64,000 bases of DNA from Hypericum androsaemum (GCA_963995505.1 OZ023197.1:10157827-10221826); one strand, 5' to 3'; counted from the first letter of the stretch, positions 23,098 to 34,500 are shown. Numbers and translations: made by a program. The notes: generated from the sequence alone by a model not told the origin.

Positions 23098-24464
23098 AGT
23101 ATTCCATCATTTTATAATTAAAATGATAACCAGATGTCGCCAATAAATCCCATCTGGAGCTAGATATGGGCCTTAAGTGCCCTGAGCGCATTAGATTATT
23201 TACTTGATTTTTTGCTCATGGCAGGTTGATGACCAATGCGGAGTGCGTATGGAGGCATTCCATGCAGGATGGTAAGTGTCCTAGGTGTGGTGTTAGTCCT
23301 GAATACGTGAAGTACTTGTCTCGTGATTGCAGGTACTCTAGGACGGTGTGGGCATCCCTGATCCACCGTCCCCAGCATGACTTTTACACGGAGACTGATC
23401 CTCGTAAATGGCTCTTGGCCAACATCTCGACGGCTGCAGGACATGTTGATGGCCCACCATGGCCGATGATATTTGTGATAGCATGATGGTGGCTCTGGCG
23501 ATGGCATAATGACGCTGTTTTCTGGCCTGGTACCCCGGGGCACCCCCCTTTAACATCTCACTAGTACAGCAGTATGCTTGTGTCCTTATGGAGTAGATTA
23601 CTCCACTCCCACCCCGACGCGAGATCCTGATTTTATAGCAGTGGCCTGTGGATGGCTTTGTCGAGCTCAACACAGACGAAGCTTCAATAGACAACCCAGG
23701 ACCTACTGGTGCTGGGGGCGTTATCCGTGACTCATGTGGTTTGTGGGCATCTGGCTTCGCTAAAACAAAAAAGAGATCTTTATTAAAGCAATCAAAAGAA
23801 AAGCGACATGGGGTTAATAACAGACAAGAAAGCCAAGCAGTCGTATATCTTTGGTTAATAAGATCCAAAAGGTTTATCAATCTCAGGGGGTGCAAATCCA
23901 TAATCGGCATTTGGGAGTTACACTACCATGGCCGCGGAGCTCTGGGCCCTGATCCTAGCACTCGAGTTGACTTTAGAGAGGGGGTTTCAGAGGGTCCAGA
24001 TGGAGATTGACTCGTCATTGGCTATCCTCTGCGTGGGACGAGATTCGGACAGAGCTCACACATTAGCGACGTTGATCTCAAGGGCACGAGATGCATTGTC
24101 CAAGTACGCCTTAGAGCTCATGCATGATCATGTTATCTCTGATGTACCACTGAATTCTTGTATTGACACGTACTTAGATAATTTGAGGGGAGTTAGCCTG
24201 CCCCGCTGCACTAGAGTGGCTAGTGATGAGTTGAGAGGATCAGTCACAGCGGTATCAACATCAAGACTGGTCACCTTGACCCTGCCGAGGTGCTCTTTCC
24301 ATCTCGATGCGAGTTTTCTCACTGAATTTTTACCGCCGGAGGGTTTTACTGAGGCCAATGGCTGCAACCTCGAAAGAGGGGATCCTGATACTAAGGCAAT
24401 AGACATCAGGATGAGAGTTACGGACAAACTGTTTATATAGGGATTTGACCCCACCATTTAAAAA
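23098..24464 (+). mobile_element. 5'-truncated LINE with target-site duplication
   Basis: It carries the C-terminal end of a plant L1-type LINE: a zinc-binding region (C-P-R-C-G near 23278, then DCRYSRTVWASL), then an RNase H domain (VELNTDEASIDNPGP at 23660, [13 protein letters not shown] at 23931). It ends in a short A-run before 24465. Flanks AAGTAAAATTATGTTA (23082-23097) and AAGTAAAATTATATTA (24465-24480) are a 16-bp target duplication with one difference. The undisturbed site exists at 52866-52881. Multiple stops make it inactive. Confidence 0.88.
23766..23908 (-). mobile_element. Short insertion inside LINE RNase H
   Basis: About 140 bp interrupt the RNase H frame between GFAK and the segment before AAELWAL. 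Read on the minus strand it ends with CTTTAATAAAGATC and then T/A-rich sequence, like the 3' tail of another element in reverse. Boundaries are approximate. Confidence 0.5.
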
Positions 24465-24837
24465 AAGTAAAATTATATTATTAATTAGCAAGATCCTAAA
24501 TACAATTAGGGTTTTATAAAATGCTGTCCGTGGTTCCGATCGGAACCAACCCCGGTCGTTTTTTCCATCTAAAATGGATGGTGTATCAACTCGTGGTCAA
24601 CAATCAATTGATTAACCTAGTTAAATTGGTCGATTCATACAAAATATTAAAATAAACTTCATTCAAATGATCTTGTAAGGTGATGCGGGGGTCCTGATGT
24701 TGAGAGCTCCAGATTATGAAAGGTGGTGTTGTAGGAAAAGAGCTCATTGCTATGATCGATAATTTTAAATTATAATAAATATAACTTCTTTTTTAGGTGA
24801 TTTGGTATCACATGTGAAAATATCAAAACTATCCCTA

Positions 24838-25700
24838 AACAAAAACTTTAAACCCAAATCTCAAATTTCAAACCTGAAACCCATGCCCCCGAACGTGGAC
24901 CCTCGACCCTCGGATTCCCGGACCCAGACTCGGACACTAAAAACCTAGACCCCGAACCCCCTTACCCCCAGACTCAGACCCTCGACAACTAAACCCCGGA
25001 CAAACGAACCCCGAACCCGAGACCCCGACCCTGGACCCCGATCCCCAAACCCCAGACCCCGGTCACCCAGTCCCTCAGACATTTGACCCGAGATCTCCGA
25101 TCCTTGGGCCCCGTACCCCGACCTCCGGACCCCAAATCGAGAATCCCGACCACCGAACCCTGGACCCCCGACTTCCACCCCCCCGACCCCGACCACGATC
25201 CTCGAACCCCCATACCCGAAGACCCCAGGTCTGGACCGTTGACCCCTGTACCTCAGACATCCAGATCCGGGACCCCAAGACTTTGGACACCCGGATACCG
25301 ACCCCGACCCTGACCTCGACCTTGACCCTCGGACACCGAAACCCCTATCCCAGACCTTGACTGCCAGACCCTAGACTCCCGACTCCAGACCCCCCAACCA
25401 CAACCCCCGACCGTTGGACCCAGACCCAGACCCCCGAACTTGGACTCCGAACACCCGGACCCTAGACCCTGACCCTGTCCATGACCCCCAAACCTCGACC
25501 TCTGAACACTCGAACCCTTGACCACCGTACCTCTGACCCCAAAATTGGGACTCCGGATCCCCGACCCTGACCCCTGATCGCCGGACACCCGGACCCTTGA
25601 TCCTGGACTCCAGATCTCAGACACCCGGACCCTAGACTCCTTAACCCCTAAATCCCAAACCCTAAATCCCAAAACATCAAACCCCAAAAACTAAAATGTC
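24838..25700. repeat. C-rich degenerate low-complexity tract, telomere-like edges
   Basis: About 860 bp built from short GACCCCGGACCCT-type words with strong C over G bias on this strand. Both edges shift to AAACCC/CCCTAAA-like words (for example AACCCCTAAATCCC near 25642), close to the plant telomere repeat. The bias creates long spurious ORFs in several frames on both strands. A shorter sister tract is at 53261-53600. Confidence 0.85.
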
Positions 25701-25754
25701 AAACCCTAGGTTCTGAAACAGAATCTGAACAGAACATAATGACAATTGTGAGAC

Positions 25755-25796
25755 CTGAACAGAACATACATAACTCTCATCCCTAAATTCAATAGT
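25755..25796 (+). repeat. 42-bp direct repeat, copy 1
   Basis: CTGAACAGAACATACATAAC... is repeated almost exactly at 25845-25886, 48 bp further on. Probably a local duplication in LINE-derived sequence. Confidence 0.85.
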
Positions 25797-25844
25797 GCGT
25801 ACATTTTTGTTAGTTGTTATAATGACGATTTGATCGCGCATACT

Positions 25845-25886
25845 CTGAACAGGGCATACATAACTCTCAACCCTAAATTCAATAGT
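25845..25886 (+). repeat. 42-bp direct repeat, copy 2
   Basis: Second copy of the 25755-25796 repeat, with two or three changes. It runs into the LINE RT scrap. Confidence 0.85.
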
Positions 25887-26010
25887 CTTGAATCAATCTC
25901 TCAATTCAGGCCTATTAGGTTGTGTAAATTTGCCTATAAAGTTTACTCGATAGGATTACCAGATAGATTGAAGCCTTGGATGCCAAAAATTTGTTGGAAA
26001 AAGAAAAAAA
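25860..26010 (+). pseudogene. LINE reverse transcriptase fragment
   Basis: One frame reads ESISQFRPIRLCKFAYKV and then DRLKPWMPKI, which corresponds to the conserved RPISLCN..YKI..NRLKP start of the palm region of plant LINE RT. Only about 45 residues remain; the catalytic FADD part is absent. Confidence 0.75.
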
Positions 26011-26040
26011 ATGAATTTGTAGAATGGTGATTCAAAGAGA

Positions 26041-26950
26041 ATTTAAATATGCTTCAATAACTTGATAGATTAATTTGAGATGTTACATATTATAAGAATC
26101 TACACTAAATATCAAAAATTATTAATGGATATTTTATTTGGAAAAATCATCAATTATTTAAAAAACTTGTAACATCTAAAATTTATTTGAGAGTTCATAA
26201 CATTCAAAATTTATTGCATGATCTAATATCAAATTTTATATATTAATTACACAAATAAATTTTGAAATTAAGTTAATTCCAATGTTTATTTTTCCTTTTA
26301 AATACTTGCTATATATAAGAAGGTTATCTTTCATTTGTAAATATACTAATTGTGAGACCTATTGTTTCATTTGTAGATTCCGTGTTGCTATACATTCGTT
26401 CTTGTTAGTTATACGTTACTTAAGTTTTATATTAAAATTTAGAAAAGTCAATTTAACCCTCGGGAACTAACACTACTAAGGATAGTGCGTCTCCATGACT
26501 TAAATAATTTTTTGTTCATTTCTACCAAATTATCCAACAATATTATCTCGGATGCAAAAAATATTAGTTTTTTCAAAGATAGATGTATTCAAAATAATAT
26601 TTTAATTTCTAACGAGAATTTTCAAGGGTCCCATTCTGGAATTAAGGCACAAATCGTGGACAGAAAATGACCGCCAAAATGTCCATTTTCATTTTGGACC
26701 ATAATTAATCTTTAAAGCAGAAGGACCAGATAACACATTCTACTTGACTTAAAAGTGCATTTATTATCTTGTACTCAAACTTAGATCACAACACTTTATA
26801 CTTCTTAAAATGGGACAATTAACACCCTTAAATAAATTTTTCAATGACCTACAACACATCAACAATTCATGTCTGCAAAAATTATCCACCTCATTTTATT
26901 GACTTATAATATTAAAAAAAACCCTAATCATCTCTCCCAAACCCTCGTCT
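26041..26950. other. No gene seen
   Basis: AT-rich sequence with short random ORFs. A partial copy of the dispersed ~130-bp repeat (CCATTCTGGAATTAAGGCAC, near 26630-26700) is the only recognisable content. Confidence 0.6.
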
Positions 26951-26963
26951 TACCCTAGCTCAG

Positions 26964-27186
26964 GTCCTATTGGAGTCCATGGTTCGCTCCCTGGAATCTA
27001 CGACCCTGACTATATTGCTGCCAACTGGGGCCCTCGTGCCAACAATGTCATCCAGGGTACCAAGAAGGAGCAAGTCCAGTAGATCATCAAAGGCATTATG
27101 GAGTTTCAAGAGAAGACCAAAATGGACAGGGTATAGTGCTTTTGACTGCCAGCACTGAGAGATACAGCAATCTGATTGCGGGGCTT
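26964..27186 (+). pseudogene. myo-inositol-3-phosphate synthase exon fragment
   Basis: After a preserved splice-acceptor-like CTCAG, the frame reads [20 protein letters not shown], then [15 protein letters not shown], and after a shift ERYSNL. This is the conserved N-terminal region of plant MIPS, the enzyme that converts glucose-6-phosphate to inositol-3-phosphate. A TAG replaces CAG at 27080-27082 and a frameshift lies near 27133. Only this one exon is present. The retained acceptor argues for a copied genomic piece and not a processed transcript. Confidence 0.85.
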
Positions 27187-27189
27187 ATG

Positions 27190-28375
27190 GTTAGTAATGG
27201 TTTTGGTCAAGAAAATGCTTTTGACCAAGGTGGACAGGGTAGTTTTGCTTTTGGTCAAGAAAATGGCGATGCACAGACAATACACCCATCTTCATGATCT
27301 CTTCTCTTTTCCCTTTTTAGTAGACCGATGCAATTCAATGCATTGAGCTTATAGATCTCATTTGTTTTCAGCTTCGTTGGTTTCTTTCCTTGGTTTCTTC
27401 TACCGAAAATTGATAGCAGTTGATAAAAAAACCATTTTGTATCATGGCGTTATAATATAAATAAAAAACTAGGCCTGCCTAAAAAAAAAGAAGAATGAGG
27501 AGTAGTCAAAGAAGAGTTACGATGGAACATACTACCTGGAATTAGCGATTTTAGAGATGATAGAAGAGGACGAAGGTTTGAGAGGGATAACTATGGTATT
27601 TTTTAATTTCATAAGTCAATAAGATGAGGTGGATAATTTTTGGTTACATGGATTGTTGATGTGTCGCAGATCACTGAAAAATTTATTTGACGATGTTAAT
27701 TATCTCATTTTGAGAAGTATAGGGTGATAAGTGAACCAGTATTGAGTACAAGGTGATAATTGTACCTTTTATTTAAACAGACGGTATTTTTTTTTGAAAG
27801 GTAAAAAATATGACACAATGTGAAACCCTACTCTCTTAAAAAATATGAAAATAAAAGCTTTACGCTCTTAGACTAACAATGTGACACACAATACTTGCCA
27901 AACAAAAAATGTTAATGCCACACAAGAGGGCCAAAGAAGGGAAATTACATTGTTCTAAAGGATAACAATGTTAATTGCTTCAGTGGTTCTTGTGCACTTC
28001 AAATATGATTTTGAACTTATCAAAAAGAAGTTCCTCTCATTTTGAAGTTCAAAATTTGAACTATCGCAGGGTACTAAAATCCTACCTTAACTAGAAAAGG
28101 TATAATCTGTTTTTAATAAAATCATCAACCTATTCATTAAAAAACGGAAATCATTTTTCTATAACAAGAAAATCTGCCAAAAAAAACAAAATATTACACT
28201 TGTTATTTATTTTTTTTGAAAGGTAAAAATTAATTTTATTTCTCAAAAAAATACCAGAATATTATACCAAACTGTACTGAAATACAGCTTCATAGCTACT
28301 ATATAAACGGCTATCAGAGCTAAGCAATGATAGACGTTGTCTAGTACACTTGTTATTTATTACACCCGTTAGTGC
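27190..28375. other. No gene seen; SINE-tail-like scraps
   Basis: AT-rich. T-rich runs followed by GAAAGGTAAAAA at about 27790 and 28210 are the reverse complement of the TTTACCTTTCAAAAA tail seen at the SINE near 49420, so reverse-oriented SINE tails are likely. Confidence 0.45.
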
Positions 28376-28379
28376 TCAC

Positions 28380-28640
28380 AAGCAGCTGTTCTCTAAAAAC
28401 AGAAATCTGTTTCAAAATGGCCTCTTAGTTCGATTTTACAAATGTGATATATATGTTAAAACAATTTCAGATTTGAGTTGGCTGTATTGTGGACGACTCA
28501 AAAACATAGTAGACGACTTAATTGTTTCTTTCTTTCCGACTACGAAGTTGGTCGTGGTTATGCAGATAGTGGTAGGGTAACATTCCGGGATTAAGACAGA
28601 CATAGTGGACTGAAAATGACTGCAATATCTCCATTTTGGA
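28380..28640 (+). repeat. Dispersed repeat copy (~250 bp form)
   Basis: Contains AGTAGACGACTTAATTG..., GTTGGTCGTGGTTATGCAG and GGATTAAGACAGACATAGTGGACTG. It aligns by eye with 52490-52815, and its core with 15562-15690 and 51331-51445; partial copies are near 26630, 29206 and 63843. No coding content is recognised. Confidence 0.7.
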
Positions 28641-29600
28641 CTAAGTTTAGCCCATCCAACCTTTTTAGATAATTAAAATAATGTTATAATCCATGATCGA
28701 AAAGAATTCGTATTTTTAGATGAAATTAGTGCTAATTATATAAATTGAATATAATGTAGTGTTATTTTTTGTGACTTATATTTTTTTCTATGGTATTTGT
28801 AGGAAAGTTATTTCAGGTTGGTTGATAGGTAGTTGATTTTATTTTCTTGTTAGAGAATGTGTACAAAAATAAAGTAATTCAGATGGGCGAAGAAGTATTA
28901 TTGTTTGGATTCATTGTTAATCTAATAAATTGGATGAGGTGAGTGGGGCAGACTTATTTTTTATGATTTTTTTTTGTTGTGGTGGTGAATTTCTTTTAGG
29001 AGGATGAGCTTAGTATTGTTTATGGTGATTTTGGGGCCTTAAAATGATGAAAACATGTTTTCTGTGTCATTTGGAAAGAAAATTAGTCTAAAAGATTAAC
29101 GGATTCAATTTTTCAAAATTTAAGATTTAATTAATTAATTGTTTTTTTGAAAGGTGGTTTAATTAATTAATGCTAGACCCCTTAATTTTTCCCCCTCTTT
29201 TTCTTTCTTACCAAATACGAAGTTCGTGGTGGTGACGCGGACAGTGGTAAGCTCCCATTCTGGAATTAAGGTTTAAATCGTGTACCGAAAGTGACCACCA
29301 AAATGTCCATTTTGGACTATAATTAATGTTTAAAAAAGCGAACTAAAAGTGAAACCTAGAAATCTTCCGGTTTCCTGGTTTACGACAAGAGGTTTTTTAA
29401 ACAAAACAATATATATAATTAATTATATTTAGTATTAAATGTCAAATAATTATAAGTATAATTTTATTTTATTGCAAAATTTATAACTGAAAAGTATTAA
29501 AATTTTCAAAATTAACATATGTGAAACATAATTAGGCAATATTGAAACGTGGAGAATATACACAAACAGATTATATCGAAAAGTACGACACGTAGAAAAG
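28641..29600. other. No gene seen; partial dispersed repeat
   Basis: AT-rich upstream region of the intact receptor kinase. Positions 29206-29330 hold a partial copy of the dispersed repeat (ACGAAGTTCGTGGTGGTGACG, then CCATTCTGGAATTAAGG). TTAATTAATTAATT stretches flank a short T-run at 29140-29170. Confidence 0.55.
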
Positions 29601-29624
29601 GGACTAAAGTACTCATCTAGACCA

Positions 29625-29632
29625 TATTTATA
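29625..29632 (+). promoter_or_regulatory. Candidate TATA box of RLK1
   Basis: TATTTATA lies 77 bp before the chosen start codon, inside a stretch (CCATATTTATA, CTGTCTTC) conserved upstream of RLK2 at 35361-35368 at a similar distance. Conservation between paralogs supports it as a core promoter. Confidence 0.5.
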
Positions 29633-29709
29633 GCTGTCTTCGGTGTCATTAACCTCATTACCATCAACACTTAAACTTGCTCAATCTACCAAACACTCTT
29701 CTGATCCCA

Positions 29710-32700
29710 ATGAAGTTGTGTATTAGAGTTAGCTTATGCTCATCTCAACTACTACATTTTGTTCTTATTAGTTCCTTCTATTTTCGAACGGTGCAATTGA
29801 GCTCCCTCGGAAATGAGACTGATAGATTTGCCCTGTTGCATTTCAAAGAAAGTGTAACTACTGATCCTATGGGAATCTTGAGCTCATGGAATGATTCCGT
29901 CCCTCACTGCAACTGGTATGGAGTCACTTGCAACAACCGCCATCGGAGGGTAGCGTCCTTGATCCTTGAAGGGCAGAAGCTATCGGGACCAATTTCTGCC
30001 CACATCGGAAACTTGAGTTTTTTGAGATACCTAAAACTCCAAAACAACAGCTTCCACGGTGCAATTCCTCAACAAGTGGGCAAGTTATTCCGCATGCAAC
30101 ATCTCTTGCTTGGTAACAACACGTTGGGAGGTGAAATACCTGTCAACTTGACCTCTTGCTCCAACCTCGAGACGCTGGATTTCGGAGGGAACAACCTCAT
30201 CGGGAAGATCCCGCCTATGCTGGGTTCCTTGGTGAAGCTACACTTTCTTGGACTTGACGCAAACAGCTTGACGGGAATGATTCCATCATCTCTTGGCAAC
30301 CTTACATCACTGCGAAGTATTTCGTTCGCCTACAATAAATTGGTGGGAGAGATTCCAGGTGCGATGAATGAATCGAAGAACCTAATGAGGTTCACAGTTG
30401 GGGAAAACAACCTTTCAGGAGTCATCCCTCCGTTTATATTCAACATCTCTTCAATTGAGGCCTTGTCATTCACTGGCAACAATTTTTTTGGAGGGATTCC
30501 TAACAAAGCCTTTAATCTCCCGAACCTCAGGGTAGCTGAATTTGGTTGGAATCTACTCTCTGGTAAAATCCCAAGCTCTTTAACTAATTCATCTAAACTG
30601 GAACTATTAGACATTTCTAGAAACAATTTTGTTGGACGAGTTCCTTCTAATATAGGAGATCTTTCCAATCTAAGGTGGTTGAACATTGGAAGCAATAATC
30701 TGGGAAGAAATTCCACAAATGATCTCGAATTTTTAGTATCTCTAACAAGCTGTAGAAAACTTGCAATTTTGGACTTTGATTTTAACCATCTTGGAGGTGT
30801 TTTGCCTGATTCCATGGCCAATTTTTCAACTCTTAGTGAGTTATATGCTGGAAGAAACCAAATATTTGGTAGAATTCCTCCTGCTTTAGAGAATCTCACA
30901 AACTTGATTATACTCGGACTCGAGTATAACCTTTTTACGGGTGTGATTCCCTCTTACATTGGGAAATTGCAGAAACTGCAAGCACTCAACTTGCACGTTA
31001 ACATGTTATCGGGTAGAATACCATTTGCTTTAGGAAATCTAAGTCAACTATCAGATCTCGACTTGTCTTCCAACAACCTGGAAGGATCAATTCCTTCATC
31101 AATTGGAAAGTGTCAAAATCTTAATTACCTCGCAGTTGAGATGAATAACCTCACCGGACAGATACCCGAAGAGATTCTGACCATTCCTTCATTATCAATA
31201 TACTTAGGACTGTCCGGTGATCATTTGTCAGGTAGCTTGCCCCAAACAATAGGAAAACTAACAGCAGTTAATATATTGAATATTTCCTACAACTTCTTGT
31301 CTGGTGAAATTCCTTCAACCATTGGAAGCTGTCAGAGCTTGGAAGAACTCTATATGCAAGGAAATTCCTTTCAAGGAATTATCCCTGAAGCTATGGCCTC
31401 GTTGAAGGGACTCAGGGTCCTCGATCTTTCACAAAACAACCTGACAGGAAATATTCCAAGAGTGCTGGAGGGTCTGACATACTTGCAGTATCTAAACATC
31501 TCTTCCAACAATCTTGAGGGAGAGGTGCCAATACGAGGAGTCTTTGCCAATGCAAGAGCAATCTTCATAGCAGGAAACAGTAGGCTTTGTGGTGGCATCC
31601 AGGAACTTCATTTACCAAAATGTCCAACTAAACGATCGAAGAAAGGAAAGGCTACTAAGTTCAAGCTGGCGATCATAATTGGTTGTCTGTTGCTGTCTAC
31701 TGGTCTAGTAGTAGTTCTTTTACTTCTCTTCTGGAAGAAAAAATCGAAACCGAAACAACCTGTGTCAACCTTTGGTCCTGAACCCCACATCACAATTTCT
31801 TACAAGAGTTTGCATGAGGCAACCAATGGATTCTCTTCTCAAAATTTACTGGGATATGGTAGTTTTGGTTCTGTGTACAAAGGGCTCCTCGACCAAGTCG
31901 AAAGACCATTAGCAGTCAAAGTTCTTAATCTTCAACAGCAAGGAGCATCCAGAAGCATCACAGCTGAATGTAATGCATTGAGGAACATTCGGCACAGGAA
32001 TCTCGTTAAGCTCATTACCTATTGCTCCAGCTTGGACTACAAAGGTGATGAATTTAAAGCTCTCGTCTTCGAGTTTATGCCAAACGGAAGCCTGGAGAGT
32101 TGGCTACACTCTGAATCCAATCATCCAAGAGGATTGGACATTCAACAAAGGTTGAGCATTTCAATTGACGTGTGTTTAGCATTGCACTATCTTCATGACC
32201 TCTGTGAAGCACCAATTATTCATTGCGACTTGAAGCCCAGCAATGTTCTTCTTGATGATGACATAGTTGCACACGTCGGGGACTTTGGACTCGCCAAGTT
32301 CCTTTCAACATCACAAAGTTCATTGCAGAGCCAAACGAGCACACTCGGCATTCAAGGGACAATCGGATACGTCGCACCAGGTATATGCCTTTTCCTTTCT
32401 TCATTGGAATTTGTTTCATATACATCCTGGTGATCAAAATCATACTTGCAATTAGCCTTCTATAGATTCTCCAACTAGAGGACTAAAAGCAAACCGATTC
32501 AAATTTACGTTTTCAGAGAATCGCATCAAGATTTTCTTATCTCTCATCTAATTTTTTACAGTATAATAGTCTTGAACGAATATAACCACTAAATTACTTC
32601 ATTGTGTTACAGAATGACAAGAGTTGAGATAATTCATGTATTGATGTTTGATGCGAAGTCTTGATATGCAGAGTATGGATTAGGTGCTATTGCTTCAAAA

Positions 32701-33099
32701 GAGGGTGACATCTACAGTTACGGGATCCTACTATTGGAGATGTTCTCCGGAAGGCGGCCAACCGATGATATGTTCACAGACGGATTAAATCTTGTCGATT
32801 TTGTCAATGAGGCTTTACCAGAAAGAGTGATGCAAGTTGCGGATCCAGTTCTTACTCGAAGAGATGTTGATGAAACAGAAGCAACTTCGAGTTTTACTCT
32901 TCCACCCGCGAGAGAATATGAGCTGAGATGTTTGATATCTATTCTAGAGATTGGGGTTTCCTGTTCGAAGGAATCACCTAGCCAACGAGCACACCTCAGA
33001 GATGTGCTTAGGAAACTTCACAAGGTCAAGGATACTTTTCTGAGTGCGCACTTGATTGAAGGCAGGCGCCGGATGACCAATGCAAGACGCAGGTACTAG
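29710..33099 (+). CDS. Intact LRR receptor-like kinase, subfamily XII (RLK1)
   Basis: Exon 1 is 29710-32380, the GT-AG intron 32381-32671, exon 2 32672-33099; 1032 residues. Order: signal peptide (about 1-28), LRRNT with CNWYGVTC, about 21 LRRs to ~620, LCGG end cap, membrane segment ~653-676, Ser/Thr kinase. The kinase has GYGSFGSV, Lys ~737, HCDLKPSN (838-845) and DFG (858-860), and the split codon restores APE. Cys in place of Arg makes it a non-RD kinase, the class of FLS2, EFR and Xa21. The expected role is a plasma-membrane immune receptor; its ligand is unknown. I chose the ATG at 29710 because RLK2 shares it and lacks the in-frame ATG at 29677. This is the only complete copy among seven. 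Confidence 0.9.
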
Positions 33100-33185
33100 T
33101 AGTACCATTGATGATACCTTGAAAACGGATACTGCATGCCTCCAACTGAAGTCCGAAACAATGACTGTTTCTTCCCAAGTTGCTT

Positions 33186-33191
33186 AATAAA
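33186..33191 (+). terminator. Candidate poly(A) signal of RLK1
   Basis: AATAAA 87 bp after the stop codon, in a 3' flank conserved behind RLK6 (CTTAATAAATGATTA near 58020). Confidence 0.4.
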
Positions 33192-33299
33192 TTATTACGC
33201 TAAGAAGTGCTATTATGTTGCGATATTGCAATTTTCTTTGTTTTAGCTTGGCTTGATCTGTTTGAGAAATGTTATGATCATGAAACTCAATTTATAGCA

Positions 33300-33790
33300 A
33301 TTAATGGCCTCGAAGGTTATGATCAGACTTCCGACGTTGGCTTCTTGTAAACGAAGAAATTTGTCAATCTCCATGAGGCAGAGCAAATAGAAATTTGTCT
33401 ACGTTCAAATCTGCGATGGAGTCTCGGGAATATTACGACCAAAAGCATGTTTGTCTTTTTTCTTCTTTCTTCCTAGTATCGTAAGCCTTGAAACTTATTG
33501 GAGACATCTACGCCAACTAAAATCTTTATGCAAAATGCAAAAATTTAGGAATCCAAAGTCTCGCCAATATCGTTCAAGGCCCATTTACGTTATAGAGAGG
33601 ACGGAATGCAGAGACTTGAATGCCCAACCAGAGCTAGTTAATTGAATTTGAACTCCCGATTATTATTCACAAAATGTGCTTTTGTTCTCCTTTTGGTCTA
33701 TCTTTTTACAAGTAAAACTTAATAATTCATTAATTATTAGAATCAAACAACAAAAAATTATCAAATCCATGAGGAGGAGGATTAGTGATT
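33300..33790. repeat. Conserved RLK downstream flank, copy 1
   Basis: The sequence GGTTATGATCAGACTTCC... to GTGATTACGTTGTC is also found after RLK6 (58140-58710), and its last part after copia C2 (40134-40380). A shorter match lies after RLK4 (47700-47815). It shows that the RLKs were duplicated with about 0.7 kb of 3' flank. No gene is seen. Confidence 0.75.
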
Positions 33791-34315
33791 ACGTTGTCAA
33801 TTAGGGTGCCAAGTCCATCCTGGTTCAAGTCGTTGGTCTCCTGGGAAAATAATTCCAGTTTGCGTGTAGGACTTCTGAAAAATTACATATAAAATAGGGA
33901 CCATTTTGACACTTTCCCAAAAACCTACTTGGAAAGACACTAGGCAACTTTGTATGATGTGGCAGTCCAGCTAGGATCAGAAGTCTTCCAAGCCTGCCAA
34001 GGACCGTAGCTTGATAAAAATGCAATTAACATAGACCTGATTGATGATTTTTAAACTGCATAGTTCTATCGCGAAAAATGAGAAACTACAAAGTGCAAAA
34101 TTGTACTTTTTCTTTCTTTTATTGATTTAGAGATATTATTAATTTGGAGAGGATAAGTGTTCCGAATATATTTTGCACGCTCGGAAATAAATATTTAAGG
34201 GTCATTTCGCCAACTCTTTTTAGAAAAAGGAAAAAAAGTGATCCGGAAATAACTCTAAAAGAAAGCCAAAAGGTAACGTTGACGACATAATTATTTTGTC
34301 TGTTTGCAATCAAAG

Positions 34316-34500
34316 AAGTCGGTCGTCGTCGTCTCATGCAAATTGTAGAGGTCCATTCTGGGATTAAGTCGGTCGTTCGTCGTCTCATGCAAATTGTAGA
34401 GATCTATTTCCTTTGATTAAGTAGGTCGTCGTCGTCTTGTGCAAATTGTGGAGGTCCATTCTGGGTTCAAGTCGGTCGTCGTCGTGAAGCAAATTGTGCT
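34316..34500 (+). repeat. ~50-bp tandem repeat, 3-4 units
   Basis: Units of AAGTCGGTCGTCGTCGTC... GCAAATTGTAGAGGTCC repeat three times plus a partial fourth, with a GTC trinucleotide core. The end words resemble part of the dispersed ~130-bp repeat (CCATTCTGGGATTAAG). Confidence 0.8.

Noticed and set aside
23338..23910. 190-codon minus-strand ORF
   Set aside because: Antisense to the LINE zinc-binding/RNase H region and crosses the inserted fragment. No protein family is recognised.
24945..25690. Several overlapping ORFs of 70-144 codons on both strands
   Set aside because: They lie in the C-rich low-complexity tract, where composition suppresses stop codons. The translations are Gly/Arg/Ser or Pro/Asp/Thr runs without domain character. 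The same applies to 53347-53622.
30330..30899. 189-codon minus-strand ORF (and similar ones at 35689-36213 and 31371-31598)
   Set aside because: Antisense of LRR-coding sequence; the repeated LxxLxLxxN pattern leaves long open frames on the opposite strand.
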